Shown here in pieces: positions 26,090-35,709 of a DNA stretch of 45,446 nucleotides. Position 1 is the stretch's first letter. Each line of letters starts with the position of its first letter. The notes beneath the pieces are model-generated. The model saw only the letters and a list, made by a program, of their open reading frames with translations. It was not told the DNA's origin and did no database searches. The translations under genes were made by a program, and so were the position numbers. Origin of the DNA: Janthinobacterium sp. Its GTDB lineage: Bacteria > Pseudomonadota > Gammaproteobacteria > Burkholderiales > Burkholderiaceae_D. Location of the stretch: contig PKWL01000036.1 in NCBI GenBank assembly GCA_003133225.1, positions 1-45,446 on the forward strand, read 5' to 3'.

Positions 26090-27714
26090 TGAGTGCGGGC
26101 GCGGGGCGGTATGACGACAGGGCCAAAGGCTATTTGTTTTTGCTGATGATTGGCATGGTTGTCGCCGCCTGGGCATGGAGCGTTGCGCTCATTTACACCA
26201 TTCCGGCCAAGCGGATGGCCGCAGCCTATTGGTACGCCCTCTTGGCAACGCCGCATGAACCGCGCCTTTGGGTATTGCCTAGCATAGCGTGCATTTCCGG
26301 CTTTGCGATCCTGATCGTGGTCAATGATTACATGCGAACGGGATTCGGTGGCGCGAACTACCTTTTCAAGTTACGCGGGCCGAATATGGTCAGTCCGGCC
26401 GAACTCAAGGATATGACGAAAAGTGGCGCGCAGCAGTTGACGATCGCCGGCATTCCAATCCCCGTCCAAATAGAAAGGGAGCATTTGTCGGTGACCGGTT
26501 CCACCGGATCGGGTAAATCGCAGGCGATCGCGGAATATGTCGAGAGCGCGAAAGCGCGCGGCGACCGCATCATCTGCATTGATCCGAATGGCGGCTTCAT
26601 GCAAAGTTTTTGGGAGATTGGGGACGTCATTCTCAATCCATTCGACGAGCGCGGAAAAGCGTGGTCGATCTTCAATGAAGTCGTCACCGCCTACGATGTC
26701 ACGCAGTTCGCCGTGTCCATCATTCCGCGCGCGCCATCGACGGAACAGGAAAGCTGGAATGCGATGGCGCGCACCATCGTTGGCGAAGTCATGCTCAAAC
26801 TGGCCAGGCACGGCATGGGAACGACGCCGCTCCTGGTGCACTGGCTTACGATCGCCAGCAATGACGATTTGCAAAAAATGCTGTCCGACACTTCGGCGGC
26901 CGGCATGTTTCACGGCGCGGCCGAAACGCTGGGATCGGTGCGCGCCGTGCTGACGCAATACATCACGCCACATAAATTCCTGTCGGAAAATCCGCCGGGC
27001 GAAGCGCCATTTTCGATTCGCGATTGGCTGGTCAACGGCGAGGGCAACTTGTGGGTGACGTGGCGCGAGGACATGCTGCAGTCGCTCAAACCCCTCATTT
27101 CCTGCTGGGTGGACGTCATCTGCGCGGCCTCGCTGTCGACGGAAATCGATGACCTGCGCATCATGCATCTGATCGTCGACGAACTCGATTCTCTGGAAAA
27201 ACTGAACTACATGGGCGCCGCCGCGACGAAAGGGCGCAAGCACGGCTTCCGGATTTTGCCCGGCATCCAGTCCTATGCACAGATGGACCAGACCTACGGC
27301 AAGAACGACGCGACGACCCTCAAAAACAGTTTTCGCAATACGCTGAGCCTTGGCATCAGCGAAATGGACACGTATACGGCGGAGGAAATATCCAAAGGCT
27401 TGGGAGAGCACGAAGTCATCAGAAACAAAAAGAGCGTTTCCATCGGCGGATCCGGCAACGCCAGCCGTGGCAATATCGCGCCCGAATCCGTGCGTGAGCG
27501 GCTCGTCTTGCCCTCCGAGATACACACCTTGCCCGACCTGACGGGCTATCTGAAATTTTCCGGCGATGTGCCGATCGCCAAGGTGCGTATCCGCTACCAG
27601 AGCCGATTGCAAGTGGTTGAACCGTTGATTCTGGTCAAGGGAAAATGGACCACTCCCATAGACGAGCAGCGCGCCAAGACACGGCTATTTGGCGGCGGCG
27701 ATGCTGTCGTTTAA
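26086..27714 (+). CDS. trwB: Type IV coupling protein TrwB/VirD4
   Basis: A 542-residue inner-membrane hexameric ATPase that links the relaxosome to the secretion channel and pumps the DNA strand. Two membrane helices lie at about 15-37 and 62-80. The motor domain has Walker A GSTGSGKS (138-145), IICIDPNGGF, and Walker B LIVDELDSLEKL followed by the GRKHGFRILPGIQSYAQM sensor segment. Size and motifs match R388 TrwB (507). The gene overlaps both trwA (ATGA) and trwC. Confidence 0.95.
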   Translation: MMSAGAGRYDDRAKGYLFLLMIGMVVAAWAWSVALIYTIPAKRMAAAYWYALLATPHEPRLWVLPSIACISGFAILIVVNDYMRTGFGGANYLFKLRGPNMVSPAELKDMTKSGAQQLTIAGIPIPVQIEREHLSVTGSTGSGKSQAIAEYVESAKARGDRIICIDPNGGFMQSFWEIGDVILNPFDERGKAWSIFNEVVTAYDVTQFAVSIIPRAPSTEQESWNAMARTIVGEVMLKLARHGMGTTPLLVHWLTIASNDDLQKMLSDTSAAGMFHGAAETLGSVRAVLTQYITPHKFLSENPPGEAPFSIRDWLVNGEGNLWVTWREDMLQSLKPLISCWVDVICAASLSTEIDDLRIMHLIVDELDSLEKLNYMGAAATKGRKHGFRILPGIQSYAQMDQTYGKNDATTLKNSFRNTLSLGISEMDTYTAEEISKGLGEHEVIRNKKSVSIGGSGNASRGNIAPESVRERLVLPSEIHTLPDLTGYLKFSGDVPIAKVRIRYQSRLQVVEPLILVKGKWTTPIDEQRAKTRLFGGGDAVV

Positions 27715-30619
27715 ATTCATCTCGTCGTCGGGCGGCGTTGCGAGCTACTACGAGAGCGAGGACGACTATTACACCAAGGACGGCCCCAGCGGCCAGTGGG
27801 AGGGCCGGGGCGCGGAGGCACTGGGGCTGGCAGGCGGCGTCGAGCGCGAAACTTTCAAGAACCTGTTGGATGGTCGTCTGCCAAACGGCGAGCAAATCCG
27901 CAAACGGATGACGCATAAGCAAGGCGACGGCAAGGAATCGGCGCCGCGGCTTGGCATCGATTTCACGTTCAGCGTGCCCAAGAGCGTGAGCATCGCGGCC
28001 CTGGTCAATGGCGACGCCCACATCCTCCATGCCCATGATGAAGCGGTGCGCGCCGCCATCTTGATGCTCGAGGGCAAGGCGATCGCCCGAAAAAAAGTGA
28101 ACGGCGTGAGCTATCGGCAGAACACGCATAACCTGGTGGTGGCGGCATTTCGCCATGACCTGTCGCGCTCGCAAGATCCGCAGCTGCACACGCACGCGGT
28201 CGTCATGAACATGACGCAGAGGGACGACTTGCAATGGGTCGCGCTGACCAACGACGAGATGCTCAAAAGCGTGAAGCTGATCGGTGCGTTTTACCGCTCC
28301 GAGCTGGCGCAACGCCTGGTGAAAATGGGCTATGAGATCCGCTCCACCCGGGACGGGTTTGAATTGGCCGGCGTCTCGGACCAGGCGATCGACCTGTTCA
28401 GCAAGCGCTCCCAAAAAATTGAATCGGTGCTGGCGGAAAAGGGGCTCGACCGTGCCCATGCGGGCGGTAAACTCAAGCAAAAAATCACCAGCGGCACGCG
28501 CCCGAAAAAAACGGATGCCGACCGCGCGCAGTTGCGGGGCGAGTGGACGGCGGCTCTTGCGGCGGGCGGCATCGATCTTAAAAATACCGGCCCGCAGGGC
28601 GCCTCCACGGGGCGAGCCATCGTGCCGGAGGAGGACGCCGCGCGGCGCGCCGTCGATTTCGCGATCGAGCATATGGCCGAGCGCCAGGGCATTTTCACGA
28701 AAGACGAATTGCTGGGGCGGGCCGTTCTGCGCAGCCTTGGGCCGGTGCACGCGATCGAGGCGGAACTGGCGAAGGCGAAGCGGGACGGGCGCCTCGTCAT
28801 CGAATTGCCCCTGTTTCAATCGGCGAGGTCATTTTCCAAAGAGAAGCAACACCCGGCGCAATTTCAAAACGATCAATTCCGGCTAAATAACGACAGCGAC
28901 AAGCTCACGCGCAGCTCATGGGTCGCCTTGACGATGGCAAAGTCTGGCATGGCGCAGCCTCTTGCGGAAAAACTGGTGGCCGAGTCGATCAAAAACGGTC
29001 GCCTGGTACAGACCGAGGACCGCTTCACGACGCCGGTCATGCTGGCCACGGAGAAGGCCATATTGCGCATCGAGGCCGCCGGCCGCGTAGCGGTGGCGCC
29101 AATCAAGACCGGCGCGCAAGTCGAAGCCCTGTTTGCGGCAAGTAGCCTGAACCAAGGGCAGAAGGACGCGGCCGGCCTGATATTGAGCACAAGAAACCGT
29201 TTTGTCGGCATCCAGGGCTATGCCGGCACGGGCAAGAGCCATATGCTGAGCGCGGCCGTTGACGCGATCAAGGCCGAAACGGCGAAACTGGCCGTGGGTC
29301 AAGGCTACACGGTAATCGGCGTTGCCCCCTACGCCTCGCAAAACAAGGCGCTCGCCGAGCTTGGGATGGAGTCAACAACATTGGCGTCGTTTCTGCTGCG
29401 CAAAGCCGGGCAGAACACGTTAAGCGATAAAACGATCGTTTTTTTAGACGAGTCAAGCGTGGTGCCGGCGCATCAGATGCTCGCCCTCATGGAAAAAGTG
29501 GAGGCGGCCGGCGCCCGGCTGGTACTGGTTGGCGACAGGAAGCAAACGCAGGCGGTCGAGTCCGGCAAACCATTCGAGCAGCTGCAGGAGGCCGGCATGA
29601 CGCTGGCCCACCTGACCGAGATCTTGCGTCAAAAGACGCCTGAATTAAAAGCGGCGGTGGTGAGCGCGGCGGGCGGGCGCATCGATGCCGCCGTGCGCCA
29701 GCTGAGCGAGCGGACCGTCGAGATTACCAAAGAAGAATCGCGGCACGCCTTGATGGCGACCGATTACAGCGCGTTGCCGGAGCTTGAGCGCCGGCAGACC
29801 TTGATAGTGGCCGGCACCAACGAAGCGCGGCGAAGCATCAACCGGCTCGTCAGAGACGCGCTGCATCTGGGGGACGATCACGAGGTGGCCACTTACGACA
29901 GCATCGACATGACGCGCGCTGAAAAAAAAGAAGCCGGCAGCTACGCGCCGGGGCAGGTCATTTTGCTCGAAGGCGCCGCCGCGCAAGGACTCGAGGCGCG
30001 CACCTATTATGAGATTTTTAGCGTGGCCGACAAACAAAACCGGATCACGGTGCAGGACGGGGCAGGGCGTCTGGTCGCAGTGGACCCCGCCAAGCTGCGC
30101 AACCTGTCCGTTTTCGAAAAACGGACGATTTTTCTCGCGCGCGGCGACTGGATTGCCGTCACCCGCAACAATACGCTGCTTGGCGTGGCCAACGGCGAGC
30201 GCTATCAGATCAAGGCGATCACCAGCGCCGGCATCGAGCTCGGTGGCGGCCTCGTTTTGCCGCGCACGGAACGGCTGCACCTGCAGCATGGCTACGCCGC
30301 AACCGTCCACAGCGCGCAAGGCCTGACGACCGAGCGGGTCATGATCGACGCCAACACCAAGAGCCTGACGAGCAACCGGGCCGTGTTCTACGTCGCCATC
30401 AGCCGACCACGCACGGAATTGAAGATCTACACGGACAGCCGCGCCAAACTGGTCGATGTCATGGTCCGCGAGCCCAAAAAATACGCGGCGCTAGAATTGC
30501 GCAGCGACGACATCGAGAAAAAAGTGCTGAGCGGCGCCATGCTGCGGCAACAGTTGCAACAAGCAATGACGTCGAAAAAAGCGAAAAAGTCCGCCTTCAC
30601 GCCCCAGCGCTCGCGCTGA
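27701..30619 (+). CDS. trwC: MOBF relaxase-helicase TrwC/TraI
   Basis: A 972-residue conjugative relaxase with a C-terminal superfamily 1 helicase. The start MLSFKFISSSGGVASYYESE with DDYY after it gives the two Tyr pairs (16-17, 23-24) used for strand cleavage and transfer. The metal-binding histidines are in FRHDLSR and DPQLHTHAVVMN. Helicase motifs include GYAGTGKSHML (near 505), IVFLDESSVV, LVLVGDRKQTQAV and the C-terminal GYAATVHSAQGLT. I use ATG 27701 because TrwC proteins begin MLS; an upstream TTG adds four residues. It overlaps the end of trwB by 14 bp. It should act at the nic at 25590/25591. Confidence 0.95.
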   Translation: MLSFKFISSSGGVASYYESEDDYYTKDGPSGQWEGRGAEALGLAGGVERETFKNLLDGRLPNGEQIRKRMTHKQGDGKESAPRLGIDFTFSVPKSVSIAALVNGDAHILHAHDEAVRAAILMLEGKAIARKKVNGVSYRQNTHNLVVAAFRHDLSRSQDPQLHTHAVVMNMTQRDDLQWVALTNDEMLKSVKLIGAFYRSELAQRLVKMGYEIRSTRDGFELAGVSDQAIDLFSKRSQKIESVLAEKGLDRAHAGGKLKQKITSGTRPKKTDADRAQLRGEWTAALAAGGIDLKNTGPQGASTGRAIVPEEDAARRAVDFAIEHMAERQGIFTKDELLGRAVLRSLGPVHAIEAELAKAKRDGRLVIELPLFQSARSFSKEKQHPAQFQNDQFRLNNDSDKLTRSSWVALTMAKSGMAQPLAEKLVAESIKNGRLVQTEDRFTTPVMLATEKAILRIEAAGRVAVAPIKTGAQVEALFAASSLNQGQKDAAGLILSTRNRFVGIQGYAGTGKSHMLSAAVDAIKAETAKLAVGQGYTVIGVAPYASQNKALAELGMESTTLASFLLRKAGQNTLSDKTIVFLDESSVVPAHQMLALMEKVEAAGARLVLVGDRKQTQAVESGKPFEQLQEAGMTLAHLTEILRQKTPELKAAVVSAAGGRIDAAVRQLSERTVEITKEESRHALMATDYSALPELERRQTLIVAGTNEARRSINRLVRDALHLGDDHEVATYDSIDMTRAEKKEAGSYAPGQVILLEGAAAQGLEARTYYEIFSVADKQNRITVQDGAGRLVAVDPAKLRNLSVFEKRTIFLARGDWIAVTRNNTLLGVANGERYQIKAITSAGIELGGGLVLPRTERLHLQHGYAATVHSAQGLTTERVMIDANTKSLTSNRAVFYVAISRPRTELKIYTDSRAKLVDVMVREPKKYAALELRSDDIEKKVLSGAMLRQQLQQAMTSKKAKKSAFTPQRSR

Positions 30620-30821
30620 CAGCGTCGCGCCGCGCGCCATTCCATTTTTATCTTTTCCAATATTAAATATTTACTTGTAGCTAATATTTAATATTGATAT
30701 TTATAATCAGTTTCAATAAATAAATCTCTTATTGCTATTTTGATTTAACGTAAATATTCGTTTCCAATTTATTGATTTTGATTTCAAAATTAAATAACAT
30801 GGCTTCATCCATGGAGCCAAT
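30620..30821. promoter_or_regulatory. AT-rich control region before the virB operon
   Basis: This 200-bp gap is much richer in A and T than its neighbours. A perfect 12-bp inverted repeat, AATATTAAATAT (30659-30670) and ATATTTAATATT (30684-30695), is followed by TATAAT at 30702-30707. It probably contains the promoter and a repressor site for the mating-channel genes; the matching regulator is not identified. Confidence 0.5.
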
Positions 30822-31151
30822 GTGAGAAAAAATTCCAGCGGGCCACTGCATAAGATTCCCATCGCCAACCTCACGAAGCGCGAGATGGAAAAGATGGCGA
30901 TGACTTTGCACGGCGGATATACGGTCACCGTGTTTGAAACGGAAGGTGGATTCTGGACGCTTGAAATTGCATTTCACGGGCAGGAAATACAGCGTTACGG
31001 AATTGAAACAATGCGCGGCATTTTAAAGGTCTGGAGAAATCTTTCCGATGCAATTATGTTCGCACAAGAAAATTGCGCAAAGGCCGAAAACGTGTATGTC
31101 GATTTTCGCGGGTGGAGATTAAGCAAGCTGGACGCCGCCGGCGCCAATTAA
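30822..31151 (+). CDS. Conserved-looking small protein ahead of virB1
   Basis: A 109-residue protein with a GTG start, preceded by GGAG at 30813-30816. Its stop TAA shares a base with the ATG of the virB1-like gene (TAATG), which supports translation. The sequence (LTKREMEKMAMTLHGGYTV, FWTLEIAFHGQEIQRYGI) looks like a small alpha/beta soluble protein. No signal peptide or membrane helix. I do not recognise a family; as first gene of the mating-channel operon it might be regulatory. Confidence 0.6.
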   Translation: MRKNSSGPLHKIPIANLTKREMEKMAMTLHGGYTVTVFETEGGFWTLEIAFHGQEIQRYGIETMRGILKVWRNLSDAIMFAQENCAKAENVYVDFRGWRLSKLDAAGAN

Positions 31152-31756
31152 TGGATTTCGATCTCCCATCCCAAATCGAGCAGTGCGCGCCAGGCATGGA
31201 TGCAAGGCTCGTTTCCGCACTGGTTCGCCGCGAATCTAATTTCAATCCATTTGCCATCGGGATGGATGGCAAAGATACTTTGCTCCAGCAGCCGCGCGAC
31301 ATGGCACAGGCGGTGGCGACAGCCGAGAAGCTGATTTTGGAAGGCAGGACATTCTCGGTCGGTTTGGCACAGATCCACGTATCGAACATCTTGGCGTTCG
31401 GCGTGACGTGGCGCCAGTCCTTTGATGCGTGCACGAGCTTGCACTATGCGCAGATCGTGTTTCAGGACTTCCACGCAAAAGCCGTGAAGGCGGGTTTTAA
31501 GGGCGACGACGCGACTTTTGCGGCGCTGCGCGGTTACAACTCCGGCAATATCTTCGCCATCGTCAGCAATGCCTATGCAGCACGAATCATGGCCAGCGCC
31601 GCGACGCCCGGGGCACCTCAGGCACCTCAGACAAGGCAGGTGCAAGCGGTGCAGTTGGGGATGAATGAGCGGGAAAGGACGGCGGGAATGCCAGAACCGA
31701 AGGCGGGAGTGCAGGAGCCGAAAGAAGTGGAAAGTCTGGAATTATTCGATCAATAA
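31151..31756 (+). CDS. virB1: VirB1-like lytic transglycosylase
   Basis: A 201-residue peptidoglycan-cleaving protein that opens the wall for channel assembly. The SLT fold is visible: catalytic Glu in LVRRESNFNPFAIG, FSVGLAQIHVSN, and a late ALRGYNSGN motif. A long polar, proline- and glutamate-rich tail (160-201) follows. No classical signal peptide is seen from ATG 31151, so export may be through the channel or a different route; the frame is open upstream but lacks a start with a site. Equivalent to R388 TrwN. Confidence 0.88.
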   Translation: MDFDLPSQIEQCAPGMDARLVSALVRRESNFNPFAIGMDGKDTLLQQPRDMAQAVATAEKLILEGRTFSVGLAQIHVSNILAFGVTWRQSFDACTSLHYAQIVFQDFHAKAVKAGFKGDDATFAALRGYNSGNIFAIVSNAYAARIMASAATPGAPQAPQTRQVQAVQLGMNERERTAGMPEPKAGVQEPKEVESLELFDQ

Positions 31757-31778
31757 CCAATAACCAATAACCAATTAC
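31751..31778 (+). repeat. CAATAAC tandem repeat
   Basis: Three perfect copies of CAATAAC (31751-31771) and a fourth variant CAATTAC (31772-31778) fill the short gap between virB1 and virB2. The first copy overlaps the virB1 stop. Such a tract can change length by slippage. Confidence 0.7.
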
Positions 31779-31798
31779 TCAATTACCGGAGAAGCAAC

Positions 31799-32158
31799 AT
31801 GAAATTATTTGATTTTGTTTCGGCAGTGCAGAGCGAGCGCTTCAGCAAAACGTACACGGCCGTCATTTTGGCTGGCTACGCCTCTCTCTTAGTCGCTTGC
31901 CCGGCCGAAGCCCAAAGCCTGCGCCAAACGGCGGAAAGTATTTTCAATGTCATTTATGGGCTGGTCGGCGTACTGGGCGCGCTCGCCATCCTGGTCACAG
32001 CGATCAATTGGAAAATGGGCAATTTCCTAGGTGGCCACGACCCAAAGAAAATGTTTATCACTTCGATGTTAGGGACCGCCATCGCTTTCGGTGTGGTGGC
32101 GATCGTCGTCTTCATCAAGGGCGCGGTCAGTACCTCCGGCGGCATTTCGGGCGTCTAG
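31799..32158 (+). CDS. virB2: VirB2-like major pilin
   Basis: A 119-residue pilin precursor. A long signal sequence ends near ACPAEAQ (residues 34-40), and the mature part carries two hydrophobic helices (IFNVIYGLVGVLGALAILVT and IAFGVVAIVVFIKGAV) around a short basic loop, the VirB2/TrwL layout. GGAG lies upstream of ATG 31799. It assembles the conjugative pilus. Confidence 0.9.
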   Translation: MKLFDFVSAVQSERFSKTYTAVILAGYASLLVACPAEAQSLRQTAESIFNVIYGLVGVLGALAILVTAINWKMGNFLGGHDPKKMFITSMLGTAIAFGVVAIVVFIKGAVSTSGGISGV

Positions 32159-32162
32159 CGGT

Positions 32163-32504
32163 ATGGAACCTCTCGATAAAAGCACGGTCCTGCGGGCCGG
32201 GCAGCGTCCCGCCATGGTGGCCTATGTGCCAATTACCGTGTTCATCGCGGAATGCATCATCGGGCTTGCCCTGTTCCGGCTCCTCGGCTTTTGGGCCATC
32301 GCATTGTTTCCCGTGCACCTGTGGTTCGTCATCAAGACGGCGGACGACGTCCACTGGGTCGCAACGCTTTGGGCCGGCATCAACCATACTTTTTTCAATC
32401 TGTCAGGGTTCATCAGGAACAAGGGCTTACACGGCCAGGGCGTCATCACTTTCACCGCTAGTCCATTGAAGGCGGGGAAAAGCGATTATGCCAATTTCCA
32501 GTAA
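32163..32504 (+). CDS. virB3: VirB3-like channel protein
   Basis: A 113-residue inner-membrane protein with one or two hydrophobic helices at about 20-58 (VFIAECIIGLALFRLLGFWA), matching VirB3/TrwM in size and place. ATG 32163 follows the virB2 stop by four bases; longer frames upstream overlap virB2. The 3' end overlaps virB4 by 17 bp, consistent with the close link (sometimes fusion) of these proteins. Confidence 0.88.
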   Translation: MEPLDKSTVLRAGQRPAMVAYVPITVFIAECIIGLALFRLLGFWAIALFPVHLWFVIKTADDVHWVATLWAGINHTFFNLSGFIRNKGLHGQGVITFTASPLKAGKSDYANFQ

Positions 32505-34971
32505 CGACTACGAAAAAACTGCGACCGAATACATCCCGTATTCGTTGCAGTACGATCCGCACACCTGCGGCACGATCGATGGCGACATCACGCAGTCGAT
32601 TCGTCTTTCGGGCGTCCCGTTCGAGACCATGGCCAACGAGGACATCAACGGCCTCGCGCGCCAATGGTTTTCTACCATCAACAGTATCGGAGCTAAAAAT
32701 ACCAAAGTCGCCCTCTGGACCCACCTGGTTCGCCGCAAGCTCGCCTACGACCTCTCGGGCATCTCGTACGACAACTGGTTTTCTTCTGAGCTCAATGGCC
32801 AATACGCGAGGCGCCTTAGCGGCAAGGATTTTTTCATCAACGAATTCTATCTGTCTCCCGTCTATCGCACGGCGGCGGGCAGCGCGGAAAAGCTCGCCAA
32901 GACGCTGTCGAACACCGACGGGCAGCGCAAGCGCGCGATCGCATCCGGCATGGAGGAGTTGCACAAGATCACGCAGCAAATGATGGTCAGCCTGCGCCGT
33001 TATCATCCGACGCTCCTTGGCAGCCAAACGCAGGGCGACGGCGCGATCACCTCCGAGCTCGCGCACTTTTATTCCCAACTATTAAATGGCGGCGAAAGCG
33101 GTCCGGTGGCTGTTAGCAACGCTTCGGTGCGCTACGCGATTCAGCGTAACGACCTCCATTTTGGCGGGGAAATCATTGAAATACAATCACCGGCAAAATC
33201 AAGGTATGTCGGCATTCTCGGCTTGAAGGCGCCGTATGGCAGCGGCGACATGGAGATTGGGTCCGACCTGCTGCATGGCTTGTTGCGCTTGCCTTGTGAA
33301 TACGTACTGAGCCAGTCGCTGACGTTTTTGCCGATCAACAAGGCCGATAAATTTCTGGACCGCCAGATATCGCAAATCGGGAGCGCGGAGCAGAACAGCT
33401 TGATGTTAAGCGAGCTGAAAGACGCGCGCGAGAAGCTGCAGGCGGGCAAATATGGGATTTGTGAACATGAATTCATTCTGGCGATCTATGGCGAGAGCAT
33501 CAAGGAGGTCAACATCGGCGTCGGTGAAGCCGTGGCGGCGCTGGAGGCGAGGGCGTTAGGCGTCATCCGCGAACGCCGCGGCACCTTGATCACGCAATAC
33601 TTCAGCATGCTGCCAGCGAATTTTTTAATGAAGCGCGTGCGCGCCATGCCGATCAGCACGGATAATTTCAGCAGTTTTTTCCCGATGCATAATTTTTGCA
33701 CGGGAAACCCCCAAGGCAGTCAATGGGGCATGCCGCTGGCCATGCTGGAAACCACCAGCGGGGCGCCGTATTTCGTCAATTATCACGTCAGCCGCCAGGC
33801 TTTGACAGAACAGGACACCGCGCTCGAGTACGAAGAGAACGATGAAGACGTGCTGCCGAAGATGGAAAAAGTCATGCGCAAGGAAAGCGGAAACTACCTG
33901 CTGTTCGGCGCCAACGGTTCCGGTAAAACGGTGGTGCAAACGCTGCTGCGGGCACTTACCCGTAAAACGAACATGGCCGGCAAGCGGCCCTACAAGAGCT
34001 TCGCGTTTGACGCCGATTGCGGGCAGGAAATTTTCATCAACGCGCTTGGCGGGCGCTATTTCCGTTTTAAAAGCGGAGAGCCGACCGGCATCGCGCCTTT
34101 CTCCCTGCCCGACACCCCCGAGAACCGCCAGTTCATCATCGGCCTGGCCCAGTGGTGCGCCAAGCAGGATGAAACGTACGCGCCGTGCGTCGAGGACGAG
34201 GTTTTGCTGCAGCGGTCCGTCGCCGAAGTCTACAAACTGCACACGGGCCGGCGCTGGGCGCGCATCCGCGACTTGCTGCCAAAGTCCGGCAAAGCGAGTC
34301 TCCATAACGTCCTTGGGCGCTGGGTGGAAGGCGGAAACGCGGCCTGGGTGCTCGATTGTGAAGAGGACAGACTGGACCTCGAGAACGCCAATGATTTCGG
34401 CTTCGACATGACGTCGTTTCTCGGTGTCCCGTTCGCCAGGACGCCGATCCTGATGTGCATCGTGCATAAAATTAATCAATCGGCCGCAGGCAGCCCGTAC
34501 TCGATCGATATCGACGAAGCGTCCACGGCGCTCAAAGACGAATTTTTGCAAGGCATCATCGAAAACAAGGCGCGACGAATCCGCAAACAAGATGGCGTCA
34601 TTGGCCTTAGCCTGCAAAATGCGAGCGACGCCACGAGTGGGGTATTGGCCTCAACGCTTCTGGGCCAGTTCCCGACAAAGTTCATCTTTCCGAATGCGGC
34701 GGCCGACCGCCATGACTACATCGATGGACTCAAACTCAGCGAAACGGAATTTCTGCTCGTCCAGCAAGGCATGCTCGATAAGCCGGGCAAGTTCTTGCTT
34801 AAAAAAGGGAATGAGTCCGTTGTCGTTTGTGCCGACCTGTCGGGCATGAACAACATGCTTGCCGTGCTCTCGGGCAGCGAGGACAACACGGTGATCGCGC
34901 GCGACATCATGGCTCGCCTTGGAAGCGACCCGCGGGTTTGGGTGCCGGAATTTTTTAAAAGGAGAACGTGA
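32488..34971 (+). CDS. virB4: VirB4-like secretion ATPase
   Basis: An 827-residue ATPase that powers pilus assembly and substrate passage. The N-terminal domain (about 1-420) is the VirB4/CagE type. The motor domain shows Walker A LLFGANGSGKTVVQ (near 470), Walker B SIDIDEASTAL and IIENKARRIRKQDGVIGLSLQNA. Length is typical (R388 TrwK 823). Start and stop both overlap neighbours. Confidence 0.95.
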   Translation: MPISSNDYEKTATEYIPYSLQYDPHTCGTIDGDITQSIRLSGVPFETMANEDINGLARQWFSTINSIGAKNTKVALWTHLVRRKLAYDLSGISYDNWFSSELNGQYARRLSGKDFFINEFYLSPVYRTAAGSAEKLAKTLSNTDGQRKRAIASGMEELHKITQQMMVSLRRYHPTLLGSQTQGDGAITSELAHFYSQLLNGGESGPVAVSNASVRYAIQRNDLHFGGEIIEIQSPAKSRYVGILGLKAPYGSGDMEIGSDLLHGLLRLPCEYVLSQSLTFLPINKADKFLDRQISQIGSAEQNSLMLSELKDAREKLQAGKYGICEHEFILAIYGESIKEVNIGVGEAVAALEARALGVIRERRGTLITQYFSMLPANFLMKRVRAMPISTDNFSSFFPMHNFCTGNPQGSQWGMPLAMLETTSGAPYFVNYHVSRQALTEQDTALEYEENDEDVLPKMEKVMRKESGNYLLFGANGSGKTVVQTLLRALTRKTNMAGKRPYKSFAFDADCGQEIFINALGGRYFRFKSGEPTGIAPFSLPDTPENRQFIIGLAQWCAKQDETYAPCVEDEVLLQRSVAEVYKLHTGRRWARIRDLLPKSGKASLHNVLGRWVEGGNAAWVLDCEEDRLDLENANDFGFDMTSFLGVPFARTPILMCIVHKINQSAAGSPYSIDIDEASTALKDEFLQGIIENKARRIRKQDGVIGLSLQNASDATSGVLASTLLGQFPTKFIFPNAAADRHDYIDGLKLSETEFLLVQQGMLDKPGKFLLKKGNESVVVCADLSGMNNMLAVLSGSEDNTVIARDIMARLGSDPRVWVPEFFKRRT

Positions 34972-35696
34972 TGCGGCATCGATTTTGCATTTCCATCGCA
35001 GTTGCCGTCGGCCTTGTCGAGCTCGCTAAGGCGCAAGTGCCGGTGACGATCACGAGCGACGTGCCGGCAACGATATTTCAAAATGCGAATTACGCGCAGT
35101 ACGTCAAGCAGGTGCTCACGCTGCAGCAGCAATATGCGCAACTTCAGCAGACATTCAATACCATGAATGGCTTGCGCAGTATCGGCAATCTGATGAACAA
35201 CGATTTATTGGCGCAATACCTGCCGGCCGACTATCAGAAGGCATACCAGGCTTTGAAAAGCGGGCAAGCCGGCTCCCTGTCGGGTATCAGCGGCACCTTG
35301 AACCAGATCGCCGCCAGCAACCAGGCGCAAACCTGTTCGTCACGCTATACGGATCCCGCCGCCGTCGCCGCTTGCAACCAGGAATGGCAAACCCTGTCGA
35401 TGAACAAATATGTGGGGCAAGCCGGATATGACCAGACGGCAAGCAACATCGGCAAACTGCAGCAGTTCGTCAATTCGATCACGTCCACGTCGGATCCGAA
35501 AGCGCTGCAGGACTTGCAAGGCAGGATCGCGGTGGAGCAGGTAAAGATGCAAAACGAGCAGATGAAATTGCAGACGGTGGCCATGATGCAAAAGGCCGAC
35601 GAAGACCTGACCCGGGCGCATAACTCGGAGACGACGCAGCAATCGTTGAGCGCGCCGATGAACACGCGCTGGGGCGCTAACGCCAACAACAACTGA
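34971..35696 (+). CDS. virB5: VirB5-like minor pilin
   Basis: A 241-residue periplasmic protein with a signal peptide (FCISIAVAVGLVELAKAQ) and a largely helical, glutamine-rich body (YVKQVLTLQQQYAQLQQTFN), the VirB5/TrwJ pattern. It sits at the pilus tip and helps recipient contact. The ATG at 34971 shares a base with the virB4 TGA and has AGGAG upstream; a GTG one codon earlier is possible. Cys residues in QTCSSRYTDPAAVAACNQ may form a disulphide. Confidence 0.9.
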   Translation: MRHRFCISIAVAVGLVELAKAQVPVTITSDVPATIFQNANYAQYVKQVLTLQQQYAQLQQTFNTMNGLRSIGNLMNNDLLAQYLPADYQKAYQALKSGQAGSLSGISGTLNQIAASNQAQTCSSRYTDPAAVAACNQEWQTLSMNKYVGQAGYDQTASNIGKLQQFVNSITSTSDPKALQDLQGRIAVEQVKMQNEQMKLQTVAMMQKADEDLTRAHNSETTQQSLSAPMNTRWGANANNN

Positions 35697-35709
35697 AAGG
35701 GTGGATTTT

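Noticed and set aside
26371..27612. Long minus-strand open frame of 413 residues inside the coupling protein gene
   Set aside because: It lies antisense to an intact TrwB with all motifs; its composition (rich in Arg, His and Ala) is that of a shadow frame in GC-rich DNA.
27635..28819. Long minus-strand open frame of 394 residues inside the relaxase gene
   Set aside because: It lies antisense to the TrwC catalytic domain, which has conserved Tyr and His motifs; no domain is seen in the antisense frame.
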